From G025836975 sp040391135 (GTDB taxonomy: Bacteria > Pseudomonadota > Gammaproteobacteria > Burkholderiales > Burkholderiaceae_B): a stretch of 64,000 nt of DNA. Within the stretch, counting starts at the first letter, position 1. Each line of letters begins with the position of its first letter. The DNA lies in assembly GCA_040391135.1 (NCBI GenBank), contig JBEBYL010000013.1, positions 1-64,000 of the forward strand, read 5' to 3'. Positions 1 through 7,681 of the stretch are shown here, piece after piece. Made by a program: the position numbers and the translations under genes. Under the pieces are notes generated by a model. That model searched no databases. It had not been told where the DNA came from and saw only the letters and a program-made list of their open reading frames with translations.

Positions 1-859
1 CACCCTGAGCTCGAATGAACTGCGCCAATTCCAGATAGCTCGTACCTTCACTTTGCGTCTTGCGAAGCAGTGTCATCGCCGAGGCATAGAAGCGTCGCGA
101 ACCGTTGGCGCGATCGAACCGTTGGACGCAGAAGGTATGGAAGTCGTTGTTTAGCTTGATGAGCTTCGCAGGCGGTACGTCTATTCTCGCTTCTTGCGCG
201 AGTTGGTGAACGACATATTCCCATGCTCCGACGTCTCGATCGTCATCCTTGGCTGGGAACTTGCCGATCCAGAGTGAGCCGTCGGTTTCGGTAAAGTTGG
301 CCTTTGGCCTTGCTCCGCCCAAAGACGCGCCAGGTGCGACAAGCACGGCGAGCCACTTTCGTAGCGCATCTAGATCGTCGATACGCCGGTTGCTGAGTTG
401 GTAGGCCACGGCTTCCAACTCTCGTAGCGTCGTCACCGGCGGTGCCGCCATTTTCTCGTCGCCAAGAAACGCTTCCGTACCTGGCAGGCGAAAGCGCAGG
501 GCGCCTTGGCGAGTGAGGTCTTGCACGCCGATCAGGAAGTCCCAGGCGTATAGCGTACAAGGAGAGCGTTGCTCGTCCTTTGCCTGCAACGCCTCGCGCC
601 GCTTCATCAGTGTTTGTCCCCATCGGTCTGGTGACGAATCCAGGAAGATGCCGAAGTTGCCTAGCTCAGGCTTGGGAAAGAAGGGATGTTCGTCCAGAGA
701 GAGATCAGGGTCCAGCGCGAAGGCGCGAGGATCCTTCAGCCAATCGCGTTCGTAATGGAAGCGGATCTGGCCGCGGTCATGGGCAAGCGTGCCGACCTGG
801 CGTGCAGGGCCCTGGTCGTCGTCAAGCCACACCTCCAGGGTGTTGTCCTGCGTGCTCAT
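1..859 (-). CDS. HipA-type serine/threonine kinase toxin, C-terminal part beyond window
   Basis: Reading the minus strand from the ATG at 859 gives 286 codons without a stop up to the left edge, so the gene is cut by the window. The N-terminal half shows the HipA N-domain pattern FGIFLDSSPDRWGQ followed by KRREA. Further on, GASLGGARPKANF matches the glycine-rich loop that opens the HipA kinase domain. HipA proteins are kinases that phosphorylate translation-related targets (glutamyl-tRNA synthetase in E. coli) and cause dormancy. The start overlaps the stop of the upstream antitoxin gene by four bases (ATGA), the usual toxin-antitoxin coupling. The catalytic Asp and metal-binding residues lie beyond the edge, so activity cannot be judged. 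Confidence 0.85.
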   Translation of the reverse strand, partial: MSTQDNTLEVWLDDDQGPARQVGTLAHDRGQIRFHYERDWLKDPRAFALDPDLSLDEHPFFPKPELGNFGIFLDSSPDRWGQTLMKRREALQAKDEQRSPCTLYAWDFLIGVQDLTRQGALRFRLPGTEAFLGDEKMAAPPVTTLRELEAVAYQLSNRRIDDLDALRKWLAVLVAPGASLGGARPKANFTETDGSLWIGKFPAKDDDRDVGAWEYVVHQLAQEARIDVPPAKLIKLNNDFHTFCVQRFDRANGSRRFYASAMTLLRKTQSEGTSYLELAQFIRAQG

Positions 860-1221
860 GTTGGTTCTTCGCCGTTTGAAGCTGATGAGGACTTGACCGT
901 CTTGGCGCGAGTAGCGCTGCGGCGCTTGGGCGCCGGCTCCAGCGCCAGATCTTGCAATTTCCGGCCAACTCTGTCGTCGGCTCCAAGCTGGTTGAGGTCG
1001 CCCTCAAGACCCAGCACGGCCAGGACCCGGACATAGGACCCCAGCGTAGCCCCAGCGTCTCCGGCCTCGACCTTGTACAAGGTCGTCCGTGAAATCCCCG
1101 CGCGTTGCGCGACGACGGCGTTGCTCAATTTGCGTCGCTTGCGGGCAAGGCGCAGCCGCTCTCCCAGCGCGGACAGGAGACGCTGTTCTTGAGGGAAGAC
1201 GATAGGCGGTTTGCGTGGCAT
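856..1221 (-). CDS. HipB-like helix-turn-helix antitoxin
   Basis: 121 aa from the ATG at 1221. An in-frame extension up to 1353 crosses the promoter dyad and is unlikely. The central part is a Cro/C1-type HTH of about 55 residues: LGERLRLARKRRKLSNAVVA, then QRAGISRTTLYKVEAG. The C-terminal tail is basic and serine-rich. HipB proteins bind and neutralise HipA and repress their own operon. The gene ends in a four-base overlap with the hipA-like gene, and a perfect 11-bp dyad lies six bases before its start codon. Confidence 0.85.
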   Translation of the reverse strand: MPRKPPIVFPQEQRLLSALGERLRLARKRRKLSNAVVAQRAGISRTTLYKVEAGDAGATLGSYVRVLAVLGLEGDLNQLGADDRVGRKLQDLALEPAPKRRSATRAKTVKSSSASNGEEPT

Positions 1222-1226
1222 ATTCG

Positions 1227-1264
1227 CTATTATGGACCATATGAATCTAATTTGTCCATAATAG
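1227..1264. promoter_or_regulatory. Predicted HipB operator (perfect 11-bp inverted repeat)
   Basis: CTATTATGGAC at 1227-1237 is repeated as its exact reverse complement GTCCATAATAG at 1254-1264, with a 16-base spacer. It sits immediately upstream of the antitoxin start codon, in AT-rich DNA, where autoregulatory operators of hipBA operons normally lie. The binding role is inferred. Confidence 0.65.
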
Positions 1265-1394
1265 AGAAAAATTAAGATTTTGGTGCTGGAGACTGTGGAG
1301 CGTTGACAGCAGCCATCAGACCGGTCCAAAATGCGGTACATCCTCGCTTCCACGGCGGGGGTGTCACCTTATTAATCAAAGAGTTGGATGCTAA

Positions 1395-1418
1395 GTTCGA
1401 TTCCCTTCACCCGCTCCA
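1395..1418 (+). repeat. 3' fragment of a tRNA-Gly gene, probable attachment site of an integrated element
   Basis: The 24 bases contain a T-loop (GTTCGATTC), the 3' half of a T-stem (CCCTT), a 3' acceptor strand CACCCGC, discriminator T and an encoded CCA. The T73 discriminator and a CACCCGC acceptor (partner GCGGGTG) are typical of bacterial tRNA-Gly. No D-arm, anticodon arm or 5' acceptor strand precedes it, so it is not a functional tRNA. Such 3'-end copies are the normal att duplication left by tRNA-targeting integrases. The intact tRNA-Gly would then lie left of the window, with hipBA inside the element. Confidence 0.7.
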
Positions 1419-1562
1419 TTCCCAAATACCTGCGAAGATGCGCTGATATCTTCAGTGTCGGCGCAAACCAAGCGCTATTCGCCCCGCGCCGATCAATACA
1501 TCAGCGTAGGGCGAATCCCGGCATAGCCTCAACTGCTTATGCGGCAGCCGCTTGCCGCCCCA

Positions 1563-2531
1563 TCAATTGGGCGTCGCGCCCGAGGACTCCACCAGCCCCT
1601 TCCACAATATGACTTCCTTATCCAGGAACTTCTTGAATTCGGCCGGGCTGCTGCCCACCGCTTCGGAACCCTGGTTTTCAACGGTCTTGCGCACTTCCGG
1701 GCTGTGCATCACGGCCGAGATGCTGCGGGACAAGGTGTCCACAACGGGCGCCGGTGTGCCGGCGGGAACGAAAATCGCGTTCCATGTGGCCACGTTGAAG
1801 CCCGGCAGCGTCTTGGAGATGAGTGGAACATCCGGCACTTGAGGAGCCGGCTTGTCGGTGGTCAAGCCCAGCGCTTTCACTTTTCCGCTGCGTATATAGC
1901 CCAGGGCGTCGATCAAGGGGGCGAACATGACCTGGATGCTGCCGCCGATCAAGTCTGTAACGGCCGGAGCGGCGCCCTTGTAGGGGATGTGCGTCATTTC
2001 CACATTGGCCATGGTCGTGAACATGACGCCGCCCAGATGCTGCGACGTCCCCGGGCCGCCGGAGCCGTAATTCAGTTCGCCGGGCTTCTTTTTCGCCAGC
2101 TCGATCAAGCCCGCCACATCATTGACCGGCAGGTCGTTGTTGACGATGAGCACCAGCGGGGTATGGACGATCTGCGATACCGGGATGAAGTCCTTCAGGA
2201 TATCGAAGGGCAGGTTCTTGAACAGTGAGATATTGGCAATGGATGTGCTGGTGCCCACGAACAGGGTATAGCCGTCGGGTTTTGACCGGGCAACGTAGTC
2301 ACCCGCAATATTGCCGCTGGCACCGGGTTTGTTTTCCACGACGACCGGCTGCTTGAACTCCTTGCTAAGCCCGTTGGCCAGGATGCGCGCCACGATGTCG
2401 GTGCTGCCGCCGGCCGAAAACGGCACGACGACATTGACGCTGCGTTCCGGGTAGGCGGCGTGGGCGGCGCCGCTGCAAGTTGCGTAGGCCGCAACCAGCA
2501 GCGCCAAGAGGGTGGTTCGAAGTTGGGACAT
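1563..2531 (-). CDS. Bug/TctC-family tripartite tricarboxylate transporter substrate-binding protein
   Basis: 322 aa, the usual length of the family. Residues 1-25 form a Sec signal peptide ending AHA before AYPERS, so the protein is periplasmic. The mature part has Bug signatures: VNVVVPFSAGGSTDIVAR near the start, GASGNIAGDYVARSKPDGYT, and the ligand-loop segment YGSGGPGTSQHLGG. Bug proteins bind small carboxylates and deliver them to a TctA/TctB permease or act as sensors. No tctA or tctB is present here, so this is an orphan receptor. It is the last gene of the minus-strand operon starting at 6198, which suggests its ligand is the sugar-acid-like substrate of the two enolase-superfamily enzymes. 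Confidence 0.9.
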   Translation of the reverse strand: MSQLRTTLLALLVAAYATCSGAAHAAYPERSVNVVVPFSAGGSTDIVARILANGLSKEFKQPVVVENKPGASGNIAGDYVARSKPDGYTLFVGTSTSIANISLFKNLPFDILKDFIPVSQIVHTPLVLIVNNDLPVNDVAGLIELAKKKPGELNYGSGGPGTSQHLGGVMFTTMANVEMTHIPYKGAAPAVTDLIGGSIQVMFAPLIDALGYIRSGKVKALGLTTDKPAPQVPDVPLISKTLPGFNVATWNAIFVPAGTPAPVVDTLSRSISAVMHSPEVRKTVENQGSEAVGSSPAEFKKFLDKEVILWKGLVESSGATPN

Positions 2532-2569
2532 GTCTCTTCCTTTATACGTTATGGGGATGGGCGGCGTGC

Positions 2570-3679
2570 CTACGACAGTACGGCTACCGTTTTCTTCTGG
2601 ATCAGTTCGAAATCGATTTTTGCTCCAAGTCCTGGCTCGGTCGGTGCATAGACATAGCCGTCGGCATCGGCATGAATGTCTTCAGCCAGGCCGTATTTCT
2701 GGGCGCCATCGGGCAGCAGCACTTCGAAGAACTCGGTGTTCTTCAGCGCCATGATCACGTGCAGGCCGGCGATGTTGTTCAGGGAGTTTCCGCCGTGGTG
2801 GACTTCATAGTTCATGCGGAATGACTCGGCCAGATGGGCGGTTTTCATCATGGTGGTGATGCCGCCTTTCAGCGCCACGTCGCCGCGCAGGAAATCGGTC
2901 GCCTGCTGCAGCACCCAGGGGGCGTAGGAATCCAGGCCCACGGCGGGGAACTCGGTCGCCATGATTGGAATGTGCAATTGCTGCTTGAGCTTCACATAGT
3001 TGTAGATGTCGGCATCGTGCAAAGGATCCTCGTACCAGTAGTAGTTCAGGTCCTGTAATGCGCGGCCCACTCGCACCGCTTCGGGATACTGGTAGCTCCA
3101 TGCGGCATCCAGCATGACCAGGTAATCGTCTCCCACCGCCTTGCGGACGGCTTCGCAGACCTTGATGTCTTCCTGCCAAGGGTGTGGGGGATGGATCTTG
3201 TAGGCCGCCCAATTCAGCGATTGATAGTGCAGCGCTTCTTCGGCATATTCCTGGGGGCTGTCCAGTATCATCGAGCTTGCATAAGCCTTCACGCGGTCCC
3301 GGTAGGAGCCCAGCAGCCTATGGATGGGCAGGCCGGCCACCTTGCCGCAGATGTCCCAAAGCGCGACATCGCAGGCGCCGACCGTGCGCACGGTGGTGGT
3401 CCGGGCCCTGCGCCATAGCGCGTGGTACAGGCGCTCGCGGTCCAGCGGGTTCTGCCCCATCAGGATGGGTTTCAGGTATTTGATCAGGTTGGGGCCGTCC
3501 AGGTCCGCGCCATAATACGCCGAACCCAGGAAGCTGTGGCCCGTGATTCCTTCGTCGGTTTCGATCTTAAGCAGCCCAAGCTTGCTGGAGCCGGCAAACT
3601 TGCCTGTATGCGCCGCATAGCTGGTTGGCGGGATATCGTCCCAGGCAAACAGGGTTAGGGTGACATCGATTATTTTCAT
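2570..3679 (-). CDS. Mandelate racemase/muconate lactonizing family enzyme (KxH type)
   Basis: 369 aa enolase-superfamily protein with an N-terminal capping domain and a C-terminal barrel. Likely catalytic residues are K161 and H163 (YKIHPP), metal ligands D191 (MLDAAW), E217 (YEDP) and E243 (ATEF), the D267/K271 pair (GDVALKGG) and H294 or H295 (EVHHGGNS). The family abstracts a proton alpha to a carboxylate, and many members dehydrate sugar acids. The KxH pattern differs from the classical KxK racemases and resembles acid-sugar dehydratases, but the substrate cannot be read from sequence. It lies between the Bug gene and a second family member in the same operon. Confidence 0.88.
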   Translation of the reverse strand: MKIIDVTLTLFAWDDIPPTSYAAHTGKFAGSSKLGLLKIETDEGITGHSFLGSAYYGADLDGPNLIKYLKPILMGQNPLDRERLYHALWRRARTTTVRTVGACDVALWDICGKVAGLPIHRLLGSYRDRVKAYASSMILDSPQEYAEEALHYQSLNWAAYKIHPPHPWQEDIKVCEAVRKAVGDDYLVMLDAAWSYQYPEAVRVGRALQDLNYYWYEDPLHDADIYNYVKLKQQLHIPIMATEFPAVGLDSYAPWVLQQATDFLRGDVALKGGITTMMKTAHLAESFRMNYEVHHGGNSLNNIAGLHVIMALKNTEFFEVLLPDGAQKYGLAEDIHADADGYVYAPTEPGLGAKIDFELIQKKTVAVLS

Positions 3680-3722
3680 GGTGTCCTTCGATCGTTGATA
3701 AGGTGAAGAAAAGAGGTGTCTG

Positions 3723-4874
3723 TCAAACGTAGGCCGGGCCTTCGATGACGGGATGGGCGCGAAGAAACTCTTCGTCGACGGCTGCGCCCAGTCCGGGCTC
3801 GTCCGATGGGCTTACGCAGCCGTTTTCATCAAGGCTGTCCGCGCGGCGGGTAAGGCGGTCGCGAAACAGATTCTCTTTGGCGGTGTCGGCTTCAAAATAT
3901 CCGCCGTTGTCGATGGAGGCCAGCACATGGATGCTGGAAGCCATGTTCAATCCCGTTGCGCAGGTGTGCGGGCACAAGGGAAGCCGCCAGGCCGAGCCCA
4001 GCGCCGCAATGCGCATCAGTTCGGTAATGCCTCCGGCCTTGGATGCATCGGGCTGAAGAATGCCAACCGCCTTGTCTTCGATCAGGCGGGCGAATTCATA
4101 GCGGGTGTAGTGGTTCTCGCCGGCCGCCAGGGGCGTCGCCCCGAGCAGGGCCGCCGCGGTGGCGTAGCTGCGATAATCGTGTGGCGCGAACGGTTCTTCC
4201 AGCCAGATCACCCGGCATTCCCGCAGCGCGGAAGCCACATTGCGCACATCCGTCAGCGAGTAGGCGGTATTGGCGTCCGCCATGATGCCCAGTTCGTCGC
4301 CGAACGCTTTCCGTACGGCCTGAAGGCGCTCGATATCCAGCGCCGCGGTGTCGCCCAGGCGAAGCTTGATCGCCCGATAGCCCTGTTCCCGCAAGGCGTG
4401 TACCTCGTTGACCAGGGTGTCGGGCGCCTGGAAGCCCAGGGATATGCCGCCGGCATAGGCGGGAATGGGCTTGCGCGATCCCCCCAGCAGGCGATAGACG
4501 GGCCAGCCGACCGCCTGGCCCCGGATGTCCCATAGCGCCTGGTCGATGCCGCTGAATGCCAGGGCGGCGGCCGTGCCCATGCCGTGGCTGGCCATCTGCC
4601 GCATGTAGACCTTATCCCAGATGCGATTGACTTCATCGGCCGGCATGCTCAGCAGCAATTGCTGCAAGGTGGTGTTTACCAAGTGGGCGATCGCACCCGG
4701 ACAGCGGCCGTGATGCGACTCGCCCCAGCCTACCAGTCCGCCGCGCGTCACGATCTTGATGATCACGCAGTCGCGCTTGACCGCCCGGCCTATGCCCAGC
4801 GTCACGCCATCGCGGACGGGCACGGATGACGCGATGGCCCGCAGTTCGACGATGTCCAGATCGGTCTTTGTCAT
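3723..4874 (-). CDS. Mandelate racemase/muconate lactonizing family enzyme (KxR type)
   Basis: 383 aa from the ATG at 4874, chosen because it overlaps the stop of the upstream dehydrogenase gene by four bases (ATGA). Enolase-superfamily residues are visible: K170 and R172 (IKLRLG), metal ligands D200 (MADANTAYS), E226 (LEEPF) and E253 (AAGENHY), then D276/K279 (PDASKAGG) and H303 (CPHTCATG). It is clearly diverged from its neighbour at 2570-3679, so the two probably act on different stereochemistries or steps of the same catabolic route. Candidate reactions are acid-sugar dehydration or racemisation; no specific substrate is claimed. Confidence 0.88.
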   Translation of the reverse strand: MTKTDLDIVELRAIASSVPVRDGVTLGIGRAVKRDCVIIKIVTRGGLVGWGESHHGRCPGAIAHLVNTTLQQLLLSMPADEVNRIWDKVYMRQMASHGMGTAAALAFSGIDQALWDIRGQAVGWPVYRLLGGSRKPIPAYAGGISLGFQAPDTLVNEVHALREQGYRAIKLRLGDTAALDIERLQAVRKAFGDELGIMADANTAYSLTDVRNVASALRECRVIWLEEPFAPHDYRSYATAAALLGATPLAAGENHYTRYEFARLIEDKAVGILQPDASKAGGITELMRIAALGSAWRLPLCPHTCATGLNMASSIHVLASIDNGGYFEADTAKENLFRDRLTRRADSLDENGCVSPSDEPGLGAAVDEEFLRAHPVIEGPAYV

Positions 4875-5848
4875 GTCTTGCCTCCCTGCGCGGCGCAGCG
4901 GCCGGGCCATGCTTCGGGATTCACCAGGTATTCGGGCCGCTCGCCCGCCATCATCTGCAGAAGCTGCTTGACGGTGCCCGAACTCATATCGTTGAAGCTC
5001 TCGGCCGTGACCCCGGCAACATGCGGTGTCAGCAGGACATTGTCCAGGCCGAAGAAGGCATGCGCGGGGTTCAGGGGCTGGTTCGCGTAGACGTCCAGCG
5101 CCGCTCCCCGTATCCGCTTTCCTTGCAGGGCGGCGATCAAGGCTTGTTCATCCACGATTGCGCCACGGGCGGCATTCAACAGGATCGCGTTCTTCTTCAT
5201 GCCTTGCAGTTCCTGCATGCCGATCATGCCGCGCGTTTCGTCGGTCAATGGGCAGCACAGCGCCACGTAGTCGCTATTGGCCAGCAGGTCGGCAAGCGAT
5301 GCCGGCCGCACATTGGCGGGCAGTGGGATACCGGGCCGTTGCAAGCCAAGCACTTGCATGCCGAATCCCGCAATGCAGGCTTGTGCCAGGCCTTGGCCGA
5401 TAGTGCCGACGCCGATGACGCCCAGCGTCTTTCCCGACAACTGCGTGGCAACGGAGGTAAGCGCGCGTCCGGCATCCCAGCCTTGCGCCCGGGTGGCCGC
5501 TTCCATGCGCGACAAGGGCCGAGCAAAGGCGAGCATGGCTGTAACGTAATACTCCACGACCGCCTGGGCGTTCGCGCCGGGGACATTGGCCACAGGAATG
5601 CCCAACCGCGTGGCGGCCTGTACTGGAATCAAGTCCAGGCCCGTGCCATGCCTGACCACGCCCCGCAGCCGGGTACCGTATTCGAAGATGTCGTCAGGCA
5701 GCTTGTTGCGCACGACAAGGAAGTCCGCATCCGCAATGGCGGCTCGATAGCCCGCGACGCTGCGGTCGGTCATGACAAGGACCTCGGCCTGTTCTCTTAA
5801 TTGATCGGCAGCCGCGGGGGCCATGGCTTCCGTGCACAGGATTTTCAT
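4871..5848 (-). CDS. D-2-hydroxyacid dehydrogenase (NAD-dependent)
   Basis: 325 aa from the ATG at 5848, which overlaps the preceding stop by four bases. The Rossmann motif GVIGVGTIGQG spans about residues 144-153. The substrate-site Arg is R228 (NAARGAIVDE) and the catalytic His is H276 (TPHVAGVT). The acidic residue expected before the conserved proline (as in DVFPTEP of phosphoglycerate dehydrogenase) is Gln here: the sequence reads LDVYANQP, Q257. The family interconverts 2-hydroxy and 2-oxo acids. In this operon it could process a keto- or hydroxyacid made by the enolase-superfamily enzymes. Confidence 0.88.
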   Translation of the reverse strand: MKILCTEAMAPAAADQLREQAEVLVMTDRSVAGYRAAIADADFLVVRNKLPDDIFEYGTRLRGVVRHGTGLDLIPVQAATRLGIPVANVPGANAQAVVEYYVTAMLAFARPLSRMEAATRAQGWDAGRALTSVATQLSGKTLGVIGVGTIGQGLAQACIAGFGMQVLGLQRPGIPLPANVRPASLADLLANSDYVALCCPLTDETRGMIGMQELQGMKKNAILLNAARGAIVDEQALIAALQGKRIRGAALDVYANQPLNPAHAFFGLDNVLLTPHVAGVTAESFNDMSSGTVKQLLQMMAGERPEYLVNPEAWPGRCAAQGGKT

Positions 5849-6198
5849 GGCTGGGCGCCCTCCGCTTCGCTGTAGGCCGGACCGTGGGCCCACGGCGAAA
5901 ACTCGGCGGGCAGCAGTATTTTGTTTTCCTGTGTCAGGACAAAGGGCTGGACCTTTGCCGCATAGGATTTCCAGTCCGGGTTGGACAGCAAGATCGCGCG
6001 GCGGCGGGCCCGGTCGGCAAGGTCTTCGTACGCCCACATGTGCACGACTTGATTCAAAGTGCCCATCTCGGACAGGAAGTAGCCCAGCAAGTGGCCAAGA
6101 ATGGGGCGCTGGATGGCCAGGCCCTCGTTCTGGTATGCCTTGACATACTGGGCCGCCTTGCCGCAGTGGCAGGTATAGATGCGTTCTTCGATGATCAT
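5845..6198 (-). CDS. NIPSNAP family protein
   Basis: 117 aa, one ferredoxin-like alpha/beta barrel domain. NIPSNAP features are the opening EERIYTCHCGKA, the central GTLNQVVHMWAYEDLADR, and the ending with a WxxY-like WKSYAAKVQPFV. Bacterial NIPSNAP proteins are small and often found in catabolic operons, with no firm biochemical role. This is the first gene of the minus-strand operon and its stop overlaps the dehydrogenase start (ATGA). Confidence 0.85.
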   Translation of the reverse strand: MIIEERIYTCHCGKAAQYVKAYQNEGLAIQRPILGHLLGYFLSEMGTLNQVVHMWAYEDLADRARRRAILLSNPDWKSYAAKVQPFVLTQENKILLPAEFSPWAHGPAYSEAEGAQP

Positions 6199-6228
6199 GT
6201 AGTGGTCAACACCTTTATAAACACTTAT

Positions 6229-6244
6229 AGTCCTGTGTAGGACT
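6229..6244. promoter_or_regulatory. Predicted operator between NIPSNAP operon and GntR regulator
   Basis: AGTCCT at 6229-6234 and AGGACT at 6239-6244 form a perfect inverted repeat with a four-base spacer (GTGT). It lies 31 bases before the operon's first start codon and 89 bases before the divergent GntR gene. GntR/HutC repressors bind short palindromes in such divergent regions. The pairing of site and protein is inferred from position. Confidence 0.5.
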
Positions 6245-6332
6245 TTAGTGTCGTCTGCCTTTACATCCTTGTCAAGACCGCAGCCGATTTTTTTTGTGCA
6301 ACAGCCTTTCGACGTAGGGATAAACTATCGCC

Positions 6333-7088
6333 ATGACAATAAAACCCTCTCGCTCGCTACCCGACATCCGCTTGGCTGGTCCTGAAGGTCTGCCCAAATA
6401 TTTGCAGCTCAAGAACGCCTTGGCGGAAGAGATTGCGGCGGGACGGTGGAAGGCCGAAGAGCAGTTGCCTGCCGAAGATGTTCTGGTGCAGGCTTCAGGC
6501 TTCAGCCTGGGCACGGTGCAGCGCGCGCTGCGCTTGCTGGTCGACGAGGGGATTCTTGTTCGTCGCCATGGCTCGGGGACTTTTGTGGCCAAGCAGTCCC
6601 ATCCCCTGGGAGGGCCGTTTCAGCACTTCCGCTTCGTCAACGATGCCGGAGACGGCATTCTGCCGATCTATACCACCGTGCTGAAGCGCTTTATCGTGAA
6701 GGAAGCGGGGCCTTGGGACGCCTTCCTGGAGAGTGGGGAAATTGTCTGTATCGACCGCGAGTTCTCGATCAACAACGAGTTCTCGCTATACGTTCGAATC
6801 TTTTTTTGCACCATCCGCTTCCCGGAACTTACGTCCATCGACACGGCGAAATTGAATGGGGTCAGTTTCAAGGATCTTCTGTTTCGAAGATACCGCCAGC
6901 GGACCGCCTCGTATACAGAGCAAATGAGCGTCCAGGCGCTTCCCGCCTTCGTTACCCAGGCGCTGAAGCTGCCGAAAGGAACGGTTGGCGCGCGCCTGGA
7001 TATCGTTGCGCGCGATACAAGAGGGGATGCCATCTATGTGCAGTACGCTTACATACCGCCCAACGCCAGACAATTATTGATGTCTTGA
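6333..7088 (+). CDS. GntR-family transcriptional regulator (HutC/UTRA subfamily)
   Basis: 251 aa. The N-terminal winged helix covers about residues 18-85: PKYLQLKNALAEEIAAGRW, LPAEDVLVQ, SLGTVQRALRLLVDEGIL and RRHGSGTFVA are the standard GntR DNA-binding pattern. The remainder is a UTRA effector domain, ending VARDTRGDAIYVQYAYIPPN. UTRA regulators sense sugars or small acids and usually repress a neighbouring catabolic operon. The gene is divergent from the NIPSNAP/MR/Bug operon and the shared 134-base gap holds a dyad at 6229-6244, so local control is likely. Confidence 0.9.
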   Translation: MTIKPSRSLPDIRLAGPEGLPKYLQLKNALAEEIAAGRWKAEEQLPAEDVLVQASGFSLGTVQRALRLLVDEGILVRRHGSGTFVAKQSHPLGGPFQHFRFVNDAGDGILPIYTTVLKRFIVKEAGPWDAFLESGEIVCIDREFSINNEFSLYVRIFFCTIRFPELTSIDTAKLNGVSFKDLLFRRYRQRTASYTEQMSVQALPAFVTQALKLPKGTVGARLDIVARDTRGDAIYVQYAYIPPNARQLLMS

Positions 7089-7124
7089 GCGAAAATCATT
7101 TGAATCGAATATGGAATTCTTATC

Positions 7125-7541
7125 GTGAAAATATGGCTCACCATGGCAGCCCTGGCGGCTGCATCCTCTTTTGCTCATGCGGCCGACAAGGCCATCACTG
7201 TTTACCAGGATCCCAACTGCGGATGCTGTTCCGGCTGGGTCCAGCACATGCGCGATGCCGGCTTTGACGTGAAGGCCGTGAAAACAGCCGACATGGCCAC
7301 GGTCAAGCAGAAGCTGGGTGTGCCGATGAACTTGAGCTCATGCCATACCGGCGTGGTGGAAAAAACAGGGCAGCTTATCGAAGGCCATGTGCCCGCCAAT
7401 GTGGTAAACAAGCTCTTGGCGGATTCCTCCGTCAAGGGGGTTGCGGCGCCCGGCATGCCCTTGAATGCCCCGGGCATGGGCGAGCTTGACGGCAATCTGG
7501 TCACGGTCGATTTTTCGGGCAAGCCGTTTTCGCGGGATTGA
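7125..7541 (+). CDS. DUF411 family periplasmic metal-associated protein
   Basis: 138 aa with a GTG start at 7125, needed to give a full signal peptide (residues 1-19, ending SFAHA). The mature protein has the DUF411 core: YQDPNCGCCSGW near the N-terminus, SCHTGVVE in the middle and PGMPLNAPGM toward the end. The Cys, His and Met content fits metal, probably copper, binding, and DUF411 genes are often near copper-resistance genes. None is adjacent here. It stands alone between the GntR gene and a DUF533 gene. Confidence 0.85.
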   Translation: MKIWLTMAALAAASSFAHAADKAITVYQDPNCGCCSGWVQHMRDAGFDVKAVKTADMATVKQKLGVPMNLSSCHTGVVEKTGQLIEGHVPANVVNKLLADSSVKGVAAPGMPLNAPGMGELDGNLVTVDFSGKPFSRD

Positions 7542-7681
7542 ATGCCAGTAATACGGCCAGTGCGGCCAGCCTAAGTATGACGCCGGGAACCTGCCGCCTG
7601 AAATCGGGTCAACAATAGGTCCATTGGATGCCGCGGGGCATACCTTGGCATTCCCTTTATTCCAAGAATAGGTAAACCGAT

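Noticed and set aside
1477..1516. ATTCGCCC and GGGCGAAT inverted repeat
   Set aside because: Large spacer and no flanking features; could be chance.
1541..1558. Small hairpin GCGGCA/TGCCGC just after the Bug gene stop
   Set aside because: Six-bp stem without T-tract; too weak to call a terminator.
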